DNA from: Micromonospora coerulea
Lineage (GTDB): Bacteria; Actinomycetota; Actinomycetes; Mycobacteriales; Micromonosporaceae
Assembly: GCF_016598485.1 (NCBI RefSeq)
Contig: NZ_JAEMUW010000023.1
Location: forward strand, 31,089 to 95,088
Direction of reading: 5' to 3'
DNA length: 64,000 nt
The translations under genes were made by a program, and so were the position numbers. The notes below the pieces were generated by a model. It saw only the letters and a list, made by a program, of their open reading frames with translations. It did no database searches and was not told the DNA's origin. Positions 35,014-46,275 of the stretch are shown piece after piece; position 1 is the stretch's first letter; every line of letters begins with the position of its first letter.

Positions 35014-36390
35014 GTGTCCGACGAGCGACCCGCCCGGGAGGGCCCAGCCACCTTCCGTGAAGTGTTCGCCCAGCCCGAATACCGCGCCGTCTTCACGGCC
35101 AGCGCCCTGTCCTGGATCGGCGACTACATCGCCAAGGCCGCGGTCACCGTCCTGGTCTACCGGGAGACCGAGTCGGTCGCGCTCTCCGCCGCGGCCTTCG
35201 CGGTCAGCTACCTGCCCTGGCTGGTCGGCGGCCCGCTGCTCGCCACGCTCGCCGAGCGGCACCGGTACCGGCAGGTCATGGTCACCTGCGACCTGATCCG
35301 GATGGCGCTGATGGTGCTGGTGGCCATCCCCGGCAACCCGCCCTGGCTGATCCTCGCCCTGCTTTTCGGCACCACGCTGGCCAACCCGCCGAGCCAGGCC
35401 GCCCGGTCCGCGCTGATGCCGCTGATCCTCACCGGCGACCGGGTGGTGGTGGGCCTGTCGATCAACGCCAGCACCGGCCAGGCCGCCCAGGTGATCGGTT
35501 ACCTGCTCGGCGCGGCGATCGCCACGGTCAACCCGACCGCCGCGCTGCTGATCAACGCGGCCACCTTCGGCGCCTCGGCCCTCGTGGTCCGCCTCGGCGT
35601 CCGGGACCGGCCGTCCGCGATGACCTCCGCGCATCGCAGCCACCTGCTGCGGGAGACCGCCGAGGGCTTCCAGATCGTCTTCGGCCGGCCGGTGCTGCGG
35701 TCCATCGCCGTGCTGGTGTTCAGCGCGATGCTCTTCTCCATCGTGCCGGAGGGCCTCGCCGCGGCCTGGGCCGCCGAGGGCAGCGGCGGCCACCTGGGCA
35801 CCGGCCTCGCGCAGGCCGTCATCATGGCGGCCAATCCGGTCGGCTTCATCCTCGGCGGGCTGCTGGTCGGCCGGGCGTTCTCCCCCGACCGCCGGCTCGC
35901 GCTGATGCGGCCGCTGGCCGTGCTCGCCCCCGCGGTGCTGGTCCCGGCACTGCTCAACCCGCCACCGGTGGTGGTGGCGTTGCTCGCCGCCGCCTGCGGC
36001 TTCGCCGTGGCCGGCCTGCTGCCGGTGGCCAACGGGCTGTTCGTGCGGGCCCTGCCCGACGGCTACCGGGCCCGGGCGTTCGGCGTGATGGCCAGCGGGA
36101 TCCAGATCATCCAGGGCATCGCGGTACTGACCACCGGGCTGCTCGCCGAGCGGTTCGCCATCTCGACCGTGGTGGGCACGTGGAGTGCGGCCGGGGTGCT
36201 GCTGATGCTCGCCGCGGCGCTGACCTGGCCCAGCCGGGAGACGGTCGACGCCGCCGTCGAGTCGGCCGGCCGACCCACGGCGGACGCGACGATCCCGCAG
36301 AGCCGCCGGCCCTGCCCGCCCGTGCAGCCGGCGGGGACGGCGGACGAGCGGCCCGGCGAGCGGGGTCGGCGCAGCCACGCGGTGACCTGA
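35014..36390 (+). CDS. MFS transporter (MFS_3-type)
   Basis: A 458-residue major facilitator transporter with about 11-12 membrane helices, resembling the exporter-like group with FREVFAQPEYRAVFTASALSWIGDYIAKAAVTVLVY at the start. The cytoplasmic central loop is near residues 200-225, and about 50 polar residues form the C-terminal tail. Substrate unknown; drug or metabolite efflux is typical of the group. GTG at 35014 is chosen because GGAGG lies five bases upstream; an ATG at 35002 would add four residues. Confidence 0.85.
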   Translation: MSDERPAREGPATFREVFAQPEYRAVFTASALSWIGDYIAKAAVTVLVYRETESVALSAAAFAVSYLPWLVGGPLLATLAERHRYRQVMVTCDLIRMALMVLVAIPGNPPWLILALLFGTTLANPPSQAARSALMPLILTGDRVVVGLSINASTGQAAQVIGYLLGAAIATVNPTAALLINAATFGASALVVRLGVRDRPSAMTSAHRSHLLRETAEGFQIVFGRPVLRSIAVLVFSAMLFSIVPEGLAAAWAAEGSGGHLGTGLAQAVIMAANPVGFILGGLLVGRAFSPDRRLALMRPLAVLAPAVLVPALLNPPPVVVALLAAACGFAVAGLLPVANGLFVRALPDGYRARAFGVMASGIQIIQGIAVLTTGLLAERFAISTVVGTWSAAGVLLMLAAALTWPSRETVDAAVESAGRPTADATIPQSRRPCPPVQPAGTADERPGERGRRSHAVT

Positions 36391-36442
36391 CCCACCCGCC
36401 GGGCCCGGCCGGCCGGCATGGAGCACCTGGCAGGATGGAACG

Positions 36443-36871
36443 GTGACTTCCGCAGGCGCATCCGACCGGCCCGGTACGTCGACGACGCTCTTCGAGGCGA
36501 TCGGCGGCGAACCCACCTTCCGCAAGTTGGTGGACGAGTTCTACGCCGGTGTCGCGACCGACCCCCTGCTGCGGCCGATGTACCCCGAGGAGGACCTCGG
36601 TCCCGCCGCCGACCGGTTCGCCCTCTTCCTCATGCAGTACTGGGGCGGCCCGAACACCTACTCGGCCCAGCGCGGGCACCCGCGGTTGCGGATGCGGCAC
36701 GCGCCGTTCCGGATCGGGGCCGCGGAGCGGGACGCCTGGCTGCACCACATGCGGCGGGCCGTCGACCGGCTCGACCTGCCGCCGGAGCTCGCCGGCGCGC
36801 TCTGGGACTACCTGGAGCGGGCCGCGTACTTCATGGTCAACGTCATGGAGGACCCGGCGGCCGACGCCTGA
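36443..36871 (+). CDS. glbO: Group II truncated haemoglobin (trHbO)
   Basis: A 142-residue truncated globin of the GlbO/trHbII group. It shows the B-helix tyrosine in LVDEFYAGV, the YPEEDLGPA turn, QYWGGPNTYSAQRGHPRLRMRHAPF with the proximal His, and the group-defining tryptophan in WLHHM. Such proteins bind O2 with high affinity and may act in peroxide or NO handling. GTG start, with AGGATGGAA upstream. It is 52 bp after the MFS gene, possibly co-transcribed, and is followed by a strong hairpin. Confidence 0.93.
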   Translation: MTSAGASDRPGTSTTLFEAIGGEPTFRKLVDEFYAGVATDPLLRPMYPEEDLGPAADRFALFLMQYWGGPNTYSAQRGHPRLRMRHAPFRIGAAERDAWLHHMRRAVDRLDLPPELAGALWDYLERAAYFMVNVMEDPAADA

Positions 36872-36889
36872 CGGCGGCCACCCCGCCGC

Positions 36890-36912
36890 GGCCGGGGCCG
36901 GCGGCCCCGGCC
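36890..36912. terminator. Bidirectional hairpin between glbO and YbjN gene
   Basis: GGCCGGGGCC and GGCCCCGGCC form a perfect 10-bp stem with a three-base loop, between the convergent stops at 36871 and 36920. It probably serves both genes. Confidence 0.7.
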
Positions 36913-36919
36913 GGGGCGA

Positions 36920-37435
36920 TCAGAGCAGGGCGCCCTCGTCGTGCAGCCAGTCCACGAAGGTGGCCGCGACCGCCGCGCCGCAGTCGAGCATCTCGACCAG
37001 CAGCGCGTCGTGCGTCCCGGCGCCGAGCGGCACCTGGAGCTCGGCGTAGATGGGCAGCTGACCGCGCTCGGTGGGGTCGCCGATGTACGCCTTGCAGAAC
37101 CGCCGGGTGTGGTTCCACTCGTTGACCACCCGGTAGGCCCGGTCGGCCCAGTCCGGCGGCACCGTCGCGTGTGGACGGGCTCGCATCACCAGGATCTCGT
37201 CCTCCGGCCCCTCCAGGGTGACCAGCACCGCGTGCCGTTCCCACATGGCCAGCAGGTTGCCGTCGCCGTCGGCCAGGTAGCGCACGTCGAGCAGGTCGAG
37301 CGCGTCGCAGACCCGGCGGAGGGTGACCGGCGCGACGGTGGCCGGCATTTCCGTGATCACCGGCCGGTCGGCGGCCGGCGCGTCGTCCCCCGGCTGACGG
37401 GGGGCCGGTGGTCCGACCCGGACGGTGTCATCCAC
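36920..37435 (-). CDS. YbjN-domain protein
   Basis: A 171-residue protein with a YbjN (type III chaperone-like) domain: VCDALDLLDVRYLADGDGNLLAMWERHAVLVTL in outline, then the long helix RAYRVVNEWNHTRRFCKAYIGD and a final helical stretch. Actinomycetes carry several such proteins of unknown function. GTG at 37435 is chosen by frame and length, though its ribosome binding site is weak. It stands alone, convergent with glbO. Confidence 0.72.
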   Translation of the reverse strand: MDDTVRVGPPAPRQPGDDAPAADRPVITEMPATVAPVTLRRVCDALDLLDVRYLADGDGNLLAMWERHAVLVTLEGPEDEILVMRARPHATVPPDWADRAYRVVNEWNHTRRFCKAYIGDPTERGQLPIYAELQVPLGAGTHDALLVEMLDCGAAVAATFVDWLHDEGALL

Positions 37436-37638
37436 TGTGATCCCGCTTCGAGTTTCCGAATCGCCGCCGTTGCCGGCGGGACCTGGGCGCCATGACCACC
37501 ACGGCATCGCTCGCGCACCTCACTCCCCAGCGGATCCAGTCGCCTACGGTGCGTTGGATCCGAGGATGGACGGTACCCGGACAGCCGGGTTGAGGCATCC
37601 CCCCAACGGCCGCCCCAGCCCGGAAGAACGATCCGGGG

Positions 37639-38313
37639 TCATCCGTTCGGGTGACTCGCCGTCGGGGTCAGGCTCAGCTCGACGGCCTTCGGTGACCACG
37701 CCGCGCCGTACGGTCCGACCAGGCCGACCCAACGGCCGGCAAGGCGTACCTGCACGTCGCCGGGGCCGAGGAAGCCCATCCGGACCAGGCCCTGCACCAG
37801 CCGCTGCGGCACCTCGACCGGGGCGTCCGGCGCGTCGTCGGGGGTGACCACCACGGCGACGTGGTCCAGCAGCGCGTCCCGCAGCGCCCGCTGCCCCACC
37901 GCGCGCCCGCCCACCCCGTGGGTGGCCGCCTCGCGCAGGGCGTCGGCCGCCGCCGCGGCGATCCGGCGCAGCTCCCCGGCGGGCAGCGTCTCCACCGCCC
38001 GGCTGGTCGTCGGCGGCAGCGGCCAGCGCCACCGGTCGTCCCGGCGGCGCGGCAGCGCCCCGCCGTCCCGCTCCAGCTCGGTTAGCAGCTCCCCCGCCGC
38101 GACGGTGACGTCGCCGGGGGCGACGCCGGCGACGGTACGGACCACGAGCACGTCCCAGGGCAGCCGGGCCCAGAGGGCGGTACGGCCCGCGTCGGGCGCC
38201 GGACGGAGCCGGACCACGGTGGCCGGATCCAACCGGACCAGCCGGGCCAGGAAGGCGCCCGCGTCGGCCACCCCCCGCAGCCCGTGCCCCCCGGTCTCCA
38301 CCGCCCCGGTCAC
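37639..38313 (-). CDS. Hypothetical protein coupled to thioesterase
   Basis: A 224-residue soluble protein, rich in Ala, Arg and Leu, with no recognised domain. It starts with GTG overlapping the thioesterase stop (GTGA), so it is translationally coupled as the third gene of the ettA unit. The LWARLPWDVLVVRTVAG segment and the C-terminal VQGLVRMGFLGPGDVQVRLAGRWVGL look ordered. Function unknown. Confidence 0.7.
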   Translation of the reverse strand: MTGAVETGGHGLRGVADAGAFLARLVRLDPATVVRLRPAPDAGRTALWARLPWDVLVVRTVAGVAPGDVTVAAGELLTELERDGGALPRRRDDRWRWPLPPTTSRAVETLPAGELRRIAAAAADALREAATHGVGGRAVGQRALRDALLDHVAVVVTPDDAPDAPVEVPQRLVQGLVRMGFLGPGDVQVRLAGRWVGLVGPYGAAWSPKAVELSLTPTASHPNG

Positions 38314-38748
38314 GCGGCGCCCGCCGTCGGCGCGTACCGGAGCAGGAAGTCCCGCTCCTCCGGGCTGATCCGCCGGGGCCGCTGCGCGGTCAGGTCGAAC
38401 GGGACGAGCACCGAGCGGGCCCGACTGGCGAGCACCGCACCGTCGTACAGCTCGTAGGCGACGGTGAACGAGGCGGCCCGCAGCTCCTCCACCCACAGCT
38501 CGATCCGGACGGTCGGGGCCGCGTCCGCGCTGGCCCGGCCGAGCGCGTAGTCGACCGGGCGCAGGTAGTCGACCTCGTGCCGGCGGATGACCACCCCGTC
38601 GGCGAACGAGCCCACTCCCCACGCCCGGCCGCCGGCGAACATCAACGCCACCCGCGCCTCCTCGTACAGGGTGAGGAAGCGCGAGTTGTTGACGTGGCCG
38701 TACGCGTCCAGGTCGGACCAGCGCAGCGTGCAGTGGTAGACGAACTTG

Positions 38749-38756
<8 letters not shown>
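38310..38756 (-). CDS. Acyl-CoA thioesterase (hot-dog fold, 4HBT)
   Basis: A 148-residue 4HBT-type thioesterase, hydrolysing acyl-CoA esters. The catalytic motif is RWSDLDAYGHVNNSRFLTLYEEAR (Asp in DLDAYGHVNN, about residue 17). The rest follows the hot-dog layout with ELYDGAVLASRARSVLVPFD. It starts with GTG eight bases inside the ettA end, so it is coupled to it. Acyl chain preference cannot be read. Confidence 0.88.
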
Positions 38757-40425
<1,669 letters not shown>

Positions 40426-40735
40426 GGTGCGGGCTACCTCCGTCGGTTGCGATCGCGAGCTGGTGGGGCGCGGGCGCGGGCCAGGACTTCCGCCGACCGC
40501 CGCCGGCCGGGGGCCGGCCGCACGCACACCGTCGTCAATCCTGACAGGTACGGCCCGCTTCGCCCACATCACCCCGCCACCGGAGTACGCGGACCAGGAG
40601 TTTGTCGACAAGATCACGGGCAGGGTTCGGCGAGCGTGGGACGGGTAGGGAACTCCGGCACGGGGCTCCAGACGCCGCAGCTACGCTCAGTACGCTCATC
40701 GCGGTGGACCCGTCAGCACCCGGAGGTGGCCGATC
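40426..40735. other. Divergent intergenic region, ettA and otsA
   Basis: About 310 bp between opposed starts, holding both promoters. A short plus-strand frame ends at 40648 (TPPPEYADQEFVDKITGRV) and has protein-like composition, but no start, ribosome site or family supports it. It could be a gene remnant. Confidence 0.45.
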
Positions 40736-42136
40736 GTGACCGTCCGTAGCTCCTTTGTCGTAGTGGCGAACCGATTGCCGGTCGACGAGGTGAGCACACC
40801 CGAGGGACGGCAGTGGCGACGCAGCCCGGGCGGGCTGGTCACCGCCCTGCATCCCGTCCTCGCCGAACAGCAGGGCACCTGGGTCGGCTGGGCCGGTGGC
40901 ACCGGCGCCGCCCCCGAGCCGTTCGACCTCGAGGGGATCCGGCTGCACCCGGTGCCGCTCAGCGCCGAGGAGCTGGAGCGCTACTACGAGGGGCAGTCCA
41001 ACGCGACGATCTGGCCGCTGTACCACGACGCGGTGGAGACCCCGGCCTACAAGCGCCGGTGGCGCGAGGCGTACCGGCTGGTGAACGCCCGGTTCGCGGA
41101 GGCCGCGGCGGACGTCGCGGCCGAGGGCGCGACGGTCTGGGTGCAGGACTACCAGCTCCAGCTGGTCCCGGCGATGCTGCGCGAGCTGCGGCCGGACCTG
41201 AAGATCGGGTTCTTCCTGCACATTCCGTTCCCGCCGATCGAGCTGTTCATGCAGATGCCGTTCCGGACCGAGATCCTGCGCGGGCTGCTCGGCGCCGACC
41301 TGGTCGGCTTCCAGCAGCGGCTGGCGGCGCAGAACTTCGTCCGGCTGGCCCGGCACCTGCTCGGGCTGCGCTACGAGGGGCAGATGATCCAGGTCGACGG
41401 GCGGCAGGTGAAGGCCGGTGCCTTCCCGATCTCGATCGACACCCGGGAGATGGAACGGCTGGCCGAGGACCCGGCGATCCAGGCCCGGGCCAAGCAGATC
41501 CGCGAGGAGCTGGGCAACCCGAAGACGATCATCCTGGGCGTCGACCGGCTGGACTACACCAAGGGCATCGAGCTGCGGCTGAAGGCCTTCCGCGAACTGC
41601 TGGCTGACGGAAAGTTGACAGTCCCGGACGCGGTTATGGTGCAGGTCGCCACCCCGAGCCGGGAGCGGGTGGAGCACTACCAGGCACTTCGCGTCAAGGT
41701 CGAACGCGAAGTAGGTCGGATTAATGGCGAATTCGGACGGGTCGGGGTGCCCGCGGTGCATTATCTGCATCAGTCGTACAGTCGCTCCGAACTGGCCGCG
41801 ATGTACGTCGCGGCCGACGTCATGATGGTGACCCCGCTGCGAGACGGAATGAATCTGGTGGCCAAGGAGTACGTCGCATCGCGCGCCGACCAGGGCGGCG
41901 CGCTCGTGCTCAGTGAATTCGCCGGCGCCGCCACCGAGCTGCGCCAGGCCTTCCTGTGCAACCCGCACGACCCCGACGCGGTCAAGGACGCGCTGCTGCG
42001 CGCCGTGCACGTCGAGAAACCCGAGGCCCGCCGCCGGATGCGGATAATGCAGCGCCACCTGCGCACCCACGACGTGGGGCACTGGGCCAAGTCCTTCCTG
42101 ACCGAACTCGGCGTGCCCGATACGGAGGCCGCGTGA
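40736..42136 (+). CDS. otsA: Trehalose-6-phosphate synthase
   Basis: A 466-residue GT20 glucosyltransferase making trehalose-6-phosphate from UDP- or other NDP-glucose and glucose-6-phosphate. Marks are the N-terminal VVANRLPV, RSPGGLVTAL, VWVQDYQLQLVP, GFFLHIPFPPIELF, VDRLDYTKGIELRLKAF, and the donor-binding TPLRDGMNLVAKEYVASR. GGAGGTGG precedes the GTG at 40736. It overlaps the following phosphatase fusion by four bases (GTGA). Trehalose serves as an osmotic and desiccation protectant. Confidence 0.96.
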   Translation: MTVRSSFVVVANRLPVDEVSTPEGRQWRRSPGGLVTALHPVLAEQQGTWVGWAGGTGAAPEPFDLEGIRLHPVPLSAEELERYYEGQSNATIWPLYHDAVETPAYKRRWREAYRLVNARFAEAAADVAAEGATVWVQDYQLQLVPAMLRELRPDLKIGFFLHIPFPPIELFMQMPFRTEILRGLLGADLVGFQQRLAAQNFVRLARHLLGLRYEGQMIQVDGRQVKAGAFPISIDTREMERLAEDPAIQARAKQIREELGNPKTIILGVDRLDYTKGIELRLKAFRELLADGKLTVPDAVMVQVATPSRERVEHYQALRVKVEREVGRINGEFGRVGVPAVHYLHQSYSRSELAAMYVAADVMMVTPLRDGMNLVAKEYVASRADQGGALVLSEFAGAATELRQAFLCNPHDPDAVKDALLRAVHVEKPEARRRMRIMQRHLRTHDVGHWAKSFLTELGVPDTEAA

Positions 42137-44733
42137 ACGCCCCCACACCCGCCACCCCGCACGGCGGTGTGATGGACCCCGAGCTGCGCGCCGCCATCGG
42201 CCGGATCGCCCGGGTCCCTCAGCTCCTGATCGCCTGTGACTACGACGGCACGCTGGCGCCGATCGTCGAGGACCCGAGCAAGGCGGTGCCGCTGCCCGAG
42301 TCGGTGGCGGCGGTCCGCGCCCTGGCCGCGCTGCCGCAGACCACCGTCGCGGTGGTCTCCGGTCGGGCGCTGCGCGACCTGGCCGCGCTCTCCCGACTGC
42401 CCAGCGAGGTCCACCTGGTCGGCAGCCACGGCTCCGAGTTCGACATCGGCTTCGTCGAGCGGCTCTCCCCGGAGCTGATCGCGGTGCGGACCCGGCTGCG
42501 CGACGCGCTGCGCGAGATCGCCGCGGCCCACCCCGGGGTACGCCTCGAGCGCAAGCCGGCGAGCGTCGCCGTGCACACCCGTGGGGTGGAGCCCCAGGTC
42601 GCCGCGGCGGCCATCGAGGCGGTCCGCAGCGGCCCCGCCACCTGGGACGGCGTCACCGTCACGCAGGGCAAGGAGGTCATCGAGCTGTCGGTGGTGGCCA
42701 CCCACAAGGGCACCGCGGTCGACCAGCTCCGGACCCAGCTCTCGGCCAGCGCGGTGCTCTTCATCGGCGACGACGTGACCGACGAGAACGCCTTCGCCAA
42801 CCTGCACGGCCCGGACGTCGGCATCAAGATCGGCCCGGGCGACACCCAGGCCGGCTGGCGGGTGGCCGAGCCGATCGAGGCGGCCCGGGCGCTGGGCCTG
42901 CTGCTGGAGACCCGCCGGCACTGGCTCTTCGGCGAGCGGGCGGTGCCGATCGAGCGGCACTCGATGCTGGCCAACGGGCGTACGGTCGCGCTGGTCACCC
43001 CGGAAGCGAAGATCACCTGGCTCTGCCACCCGAAGCCCGACTCGGCGGCCATCTTCGCCGACCTGGTCGGCGGCAGCCCGGCCGGGCACTTCACCGTCGG
43101 CCCCGAGCGGAGCGGCATCCCGCTCGGCCAGCGCTACCGCAGCGGCACCATGACCGTGGAGACCCGCTGGTCCGGCCTCACCGTCACCGACTGGCTGGAC
43201 CTGCCGGCGGCCGAGACCACGCCGGACGGTCCGGCGGTCGTCACCGGCGACTCGGCCCTGGTCCGGGTGCTCAGCGGCACCGGCCGGACCCGGATCGAGT
43301 TCGCCCCGCGTCCCGAGTTCGGCCAGGTCGCCGTGCAGCTCCAGCCGCTGGACGACGGCCTGCTGGTGCTCGGCTCCAACGAGCCGGTGGCGCTCTACTC
43401 CCCCGGCGTCGAGTGGGAGGTCACCAGCGACGGGGTGACCGAGAGCGCGCGGGCTGTCGTCGACCTGCGCGCCGCCGGCGGGCAGATCGTGCTGGAGCTG
43501 CGCTTCGGCACCCACAGCCTGGAGCACCACCGGGTGCCCATCCACGAGCGCCAGGCCGCCGCCGAGCAGCCCTGGAAGGACTGGGTGGCCGGGCTGCGGC
43601 TGCCCAGCACCGCCCGGGACCTGGTCGCCCGCAGCGCCCTGACCCTGCGCGGGCTCTGCCACGAGCCCACCGGCTCCATCCTCGCCGCGGCGACCACCTC
43701 GCTCCCCGAGGAGCTGGGCGGCGTCCGGAACTGGGACTACCGCTACTGCTGGCTGCGGGACGCGGCACTGACCGCCCGCGCGCTGGTGGATCTCGGGTCG
43801 ACCGAGGAGGCGGAGGCACTGCTGCGCTGGACCGACGGCGTCATCGAGCGCACCGGCGGGCACCCGGAGCGGCTACACCCGCTCTACACCGTCGACGGGT
43901 ACGAACTGGGCGCCGAGGCGGTCATCGACACCCTCCCCGGATACGCCGGCTCCCGGCCGGTGCGGGTCGGCAACCTCGCCAACCACCAGCTCCAGCTCGA
44001 CGTGTTCGGCCCGGTGGCCGACCTGATCGCCGCGGTGGCCGACGCCCGGGGCTCGGTCCGCGACGACGAGTGGCGGGTGCTGGAGAACATGGTGGAGGCG
44101 GTCCGCCGCCGCTGGCACGAGCCCGACCACGGCATCTGGGAGGCCCGCCTCCCCCCGCGGCATCACATCTTCTCCAAGGTCATGTGCTGGATGACCGTGG
44201 ACCGGGCACTGCACGTGGTGCGCCAGCACGGCCACGAGGACCGGCCGGAGTGGGCGGAGCTGCGCGACCGGATCGGTGCCAACGTGCTGGAGTACGGCTG
44301 GCACGAGCACGCCGAGGCGTACAGCGTCGCGTACGGGCACGAGGACATGGACGCCTCCTCGCTCTGGATCGGCCTGTCCGGGCTGCTCCCCGGCGACGAC
44401 CCGCGCTTCCTGTCCACCGTGCTGAAGATCGAGGCGGATCTACGCAGCGGCCCGGTCGTCTACCGGTACCACTGGGACGACGGCCTGCCCGGCCGGGAGG
44501 GCGGCTTCCACATCTGCACGGCGTGGCTGATCGAGGCGTACCTGCGCACCGGCCGGCAGACCGACGCCGAGGAACTGTTCGCCCTGATGATCGACACGGC
44601 GGGCCCGACCGGGCTGCTCCCCGAGCAGTACGACCCGCTCGCCGAGCGCGGCCTGGGCAACCACCCGCAGGCGTACAGCCACCTGGGCCTGATCCGCTGC
44701 GCCCTGCTGCTGGACAACATGCTCAAGCAGTGA
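42133..44733 (+). CDS. otsB: Trehalose-6-phosphate phosphatase fused to GH15 hydrolase
   Basis: An 866-residue two-domain protein. Residues about 1-260 are a HAD-type OtsB phosphatase: nucleophile Asp in LLIACDYDGTLAPIV, then VVSGRAL, GSHGSEF and the late GDDVTDENAF. Residues about 270-866 are a GH15 glucoamylase/trehalase-like domain with GGVRNWDYRYCWLRDAALTA and the likely catalytic base in GLLPEQYDPL. GTG overlaps the otsA stop, with GGAGG upstream. The domain order predicts dephosphorylation of trehalose-6-phosphate and hydrolysis of an alpha-glucoside, possibly trehalose itself. Confidence 0.92.
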   Translation: MNAPTPATPHGGVMDPELRAAIGRIARVPQLLIACDYDGTLAPIVEDPSKAVPLPESVAAVRALAALPQTTVAVVSGRALRDLAALSRLPSEVHLVGSHGSEFDIGFVERLSPELIAVRTRLRDALREIAAAHPGVRLERKPASVAVHTRGVEPQVAAAAIEAVRSGPATWDGVTVTQGKEVIELSVVATHKGTAVDQLRTQLSASAVLFIGDDVTDENAFANLHGPDVGIKIGPGDTQAGWRVAEPIEAARALGLLLETRRHWLFGERAVPIERHSMLANGRTVALVTPEAKITWLCHPKPDSAAIFADLVGGSPAGHFTVGPERSGIPLGQRYRSGTMTVETRWSGLTVTDWLDLPAAETTPDGPAVVTGDSALVRVLSGTGRTRIEFAPRPEFGQVAVQLQPLDDGLLVLGSNEPVALYSPGVEWEVTSDGVTESARAVVDLRAAGGQIVLELRFGTHSLEHHRVPIHERQAAAEQPWKDWVAGLRLPSTARDLVARSALTLRGLCHEPTGSILAAATTSLPEELGGVRNWDYRYCWLRDAALTARALVDLGSTEEAEALLRWTDGVIERTGGHPERLHPLYTVDGYELGAEAVIDTLPGYAGSRPVRVGNLANHQLQLDVFGPVADLIAAVADARGSVRDDEWRVLENMVEAVRRRWHEPDHGIWEARLPPRHHIFSKVMCWMTVDRALHVVRQHGHEDRPEWAELRDRIGANVLEYGWHEHAEAYSVAYGHEDMDASSLWIGLSGLLPGDDPRFLSTVLKIEADLRSGPVVYRYHWDDGLPGREGGFHICTAWLIEAYLRTGRQTDAEELFALMIDTAGPTGLLPEQYDPLAERGLGNHPQAYSHLGLIRCALLLDNMLKQ

Positions 44734-44745
44734 CCTGAGCACGGA

Positions 44746-44777
44746 CGGCGGCCGGAGACCTCGCTCTCCGGCCGCCG
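44746..44777. terminator. Hairpin between otsB fusion and cobA
   Basis: CGGCGGCCGGAG pairs with CTCCGGCCGCCG around an eight-base loop, 12 bases after the stop at 44733 and between convergent genes. Probably a bidirectional terminator. Confidence 0.7.
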
Positions 44778-44819
44778 CCGTCTGTCCGGCCGGCGGACCT
44801 CGTGCCGCCGGTGACGCGT

Positions 44820-46199
44820 TCAGACGTCGAGGGCACCGACCACGTCGCCGACCACCACGATGGCCGGGGCGCGCAGCCCCTGGGCCGCCACGTCGGCCGC
44901 CGCGTCGGCCAGGGTCGAGCGGAGGGTCCGCTGGGCGCCGGTGGTGCCCTCCTGGACGACCGCGACCGGCGTCGCCGGATCCTTGCCGTGGCCGACCAGG
45001 GTGGCGGTGATCGCCGCCAGGTTCTTCAGCCCCATCAGGATCACCAGGGTGCCGCGCAACCCGGCGAGGGCCTCCCACCGCACGAGCGAGGCCGGCGAGT
45101 CCGGCGCGACGTGCCCGGAGACCACGGTGAACTCGTGCGCCACCGCCCGGTGGGTGACCGGAACGCCGGCCACCGCGGGCACCGCGATCGCGCTGGTCAC
45201 CCCGGGCACCACGGTCACCGGGACGCCGGCCTGCGCGCAGGCCAGCAGCTCCTCGCCGCCGCGCCCGAAGACGTACGGGTCGCCGCCCTTGAGCCGGACC
45301 ACGAACCGCCCGGCCAGCGCCCGGTCGACCAGGATCCGGTTGATCTCCTCCTGGGCGCGGGACGGCCCGTAGGGGATCTTGGAGGCGTCGACCAGCTCGA
45401 CGTCGGGGCGCAGCTCGTCGAGGAGCAGCCCGGGCACGAGCCGGTCGGCGACCACCACGTCGGCCTCGGTGAGCAACCGCCAGCCCTTCACCGTGATCAG
45501 TTCCGGATCACCCGGCCCGGCCCCCACCAGCGCCACCCGGCCGACCGGCCGCACCTCGCCCGGAAGGGGACCACCGGGGCCCGCCGGGAGCGCATCGGCC
45601 CCGCCCACGGTCGTCGCCGCGCGGCCGGTGCCGGCCGGGCCCGGGCCGGCCCCGGCGTCGGGGCGCGTCGCGTCCCCCGACGCGGGCAGCGTGGCCCCCT
45701 CCCGGGCGCCGGGGGCCGTCCCAGCGGCGGGCGAGGGCAGGCCGGTCCGGGCGGACAGCAGGTCGCGGACGGCGTCGCGGACGGTCATCGCGCGGTGCGG
45801 GTCGCCGCCGCCGAGCACGGCGACGGTGACCGGGCCGTGCCGGGTCACCGCGGGGGTCCACGCGGTGGCGGCGGCCCGGTCGTCGGCGCGTACGCAGAAG
45901 ATCCGACGCTCGACGGCGGCGGCGCTGACCGCGGCGGCCGCAGCGCGGTCGTTGACGGCGGCCTGGACCAGCCACGCGCCGTCCAGGTCGGCGGGCGCGA
46001 ACCGGCGCGGCTCCCAGCGCAACCGGCCCGCGTCGACGTGGGCGCGCAGCGCCGGGGTCAGCTCCGGCGCCACCAGCAGGACGTCCGCGCCGGCGTCCAG
46101 CAGCGCCGGCACCCGCCGGGTGGCCACCGCTCCCCCGCCCACCACGACCACCCGACGGCCGGCGAGCCGCAGGCCGAGCGGATACGGGTTGCCGCTCAC
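44820..46199 (-). CDS. cobA: Uroporphyrinogen-III methyltransferase / siroheme synthase (CysG-like)
   Basis: A 459-residue fusion. The N-terminal domain (about 1-150) is CysG-type precorrin-2 dehydrogenase with an NAD motif VVVVGGGAVATRRVPALLDAGA. A Gly/Pro/Ala-rich linker (about 155-210) leads to a CobA methyltransferase domain (VALVGAGPGDPELITVKGWRLL, VRLKGGDPYVFGRGGEE, VVPGVTSAIAVPAVAGVPVTHR). It should make precorrin-2 from uroporphyrinogen III with SAM and may proceed to sirohydrochlorin, feeding B12 and sirohaem. GTG start at 46199. Last gene of the cobC-cobT-cobA run. Confidence 0.92.
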   Translation of the reverse strand: MSGNPYPLGLRLAGRRVVVVGGGAVATRRVPALLDAGADVLLVAPELTPALRAHVDAGRLRWEPRRFAPADLDGAWLVQAAVNDRAAAAAVSAAAVERRIFCVRADDRAAATAWTPAVTRHGPVTVAVLGGGDPHRAMTVRDAVRDLLSARTGLPSPAAGTAPGAREGATLPASGDATRPDAGAGPGPAGTGRAATTVGGADALPAGPGGPLPGEVRPVGRVALVGAGPGDPELITVKGWRLLTEADVVVADRLVPGLLLDELRPDVELVDASKIPYGPSRAQEEINRILVDRALAGRFVVRLKGGDPYVFGRGGEELLACAQAGVPVTVVPGVTSAIAVPAVAGVPVTHRAVAHEFTVVSGHVAPDSPASLVRWEALAGLRGTLVILMGLKNLAAITATLVGHGKDPATPVAVVQEGTTGAQRTLRSTLADAAADVAAQGLRAPAIVVVGDVVGALDV

Positions 46200-46275
46200 G
46201 CCGCCGCCTCGCGCCGCCGCGCGGCGGCGCGCGGCCCCGCGCCCCCGGGTCGGATGGCTCGCTCGCTCCGCGCGT

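Noticed and set aside
40548..40651. Plus-strand frame with protein-like C-terminus (ARFAHITPPPEYADQEFVDK)
   Set aside because: No start codon with a ribosome site, no recognisable family, and it lies in the ettA/otsA promoter region. It may be a remnant but cannot be supported.
46200..46275. Small gene between cobT and cobA
   Set aside because: The 76-bp gap has no frame of useful length. It is a spacer holding the cobA ribosome binding region.
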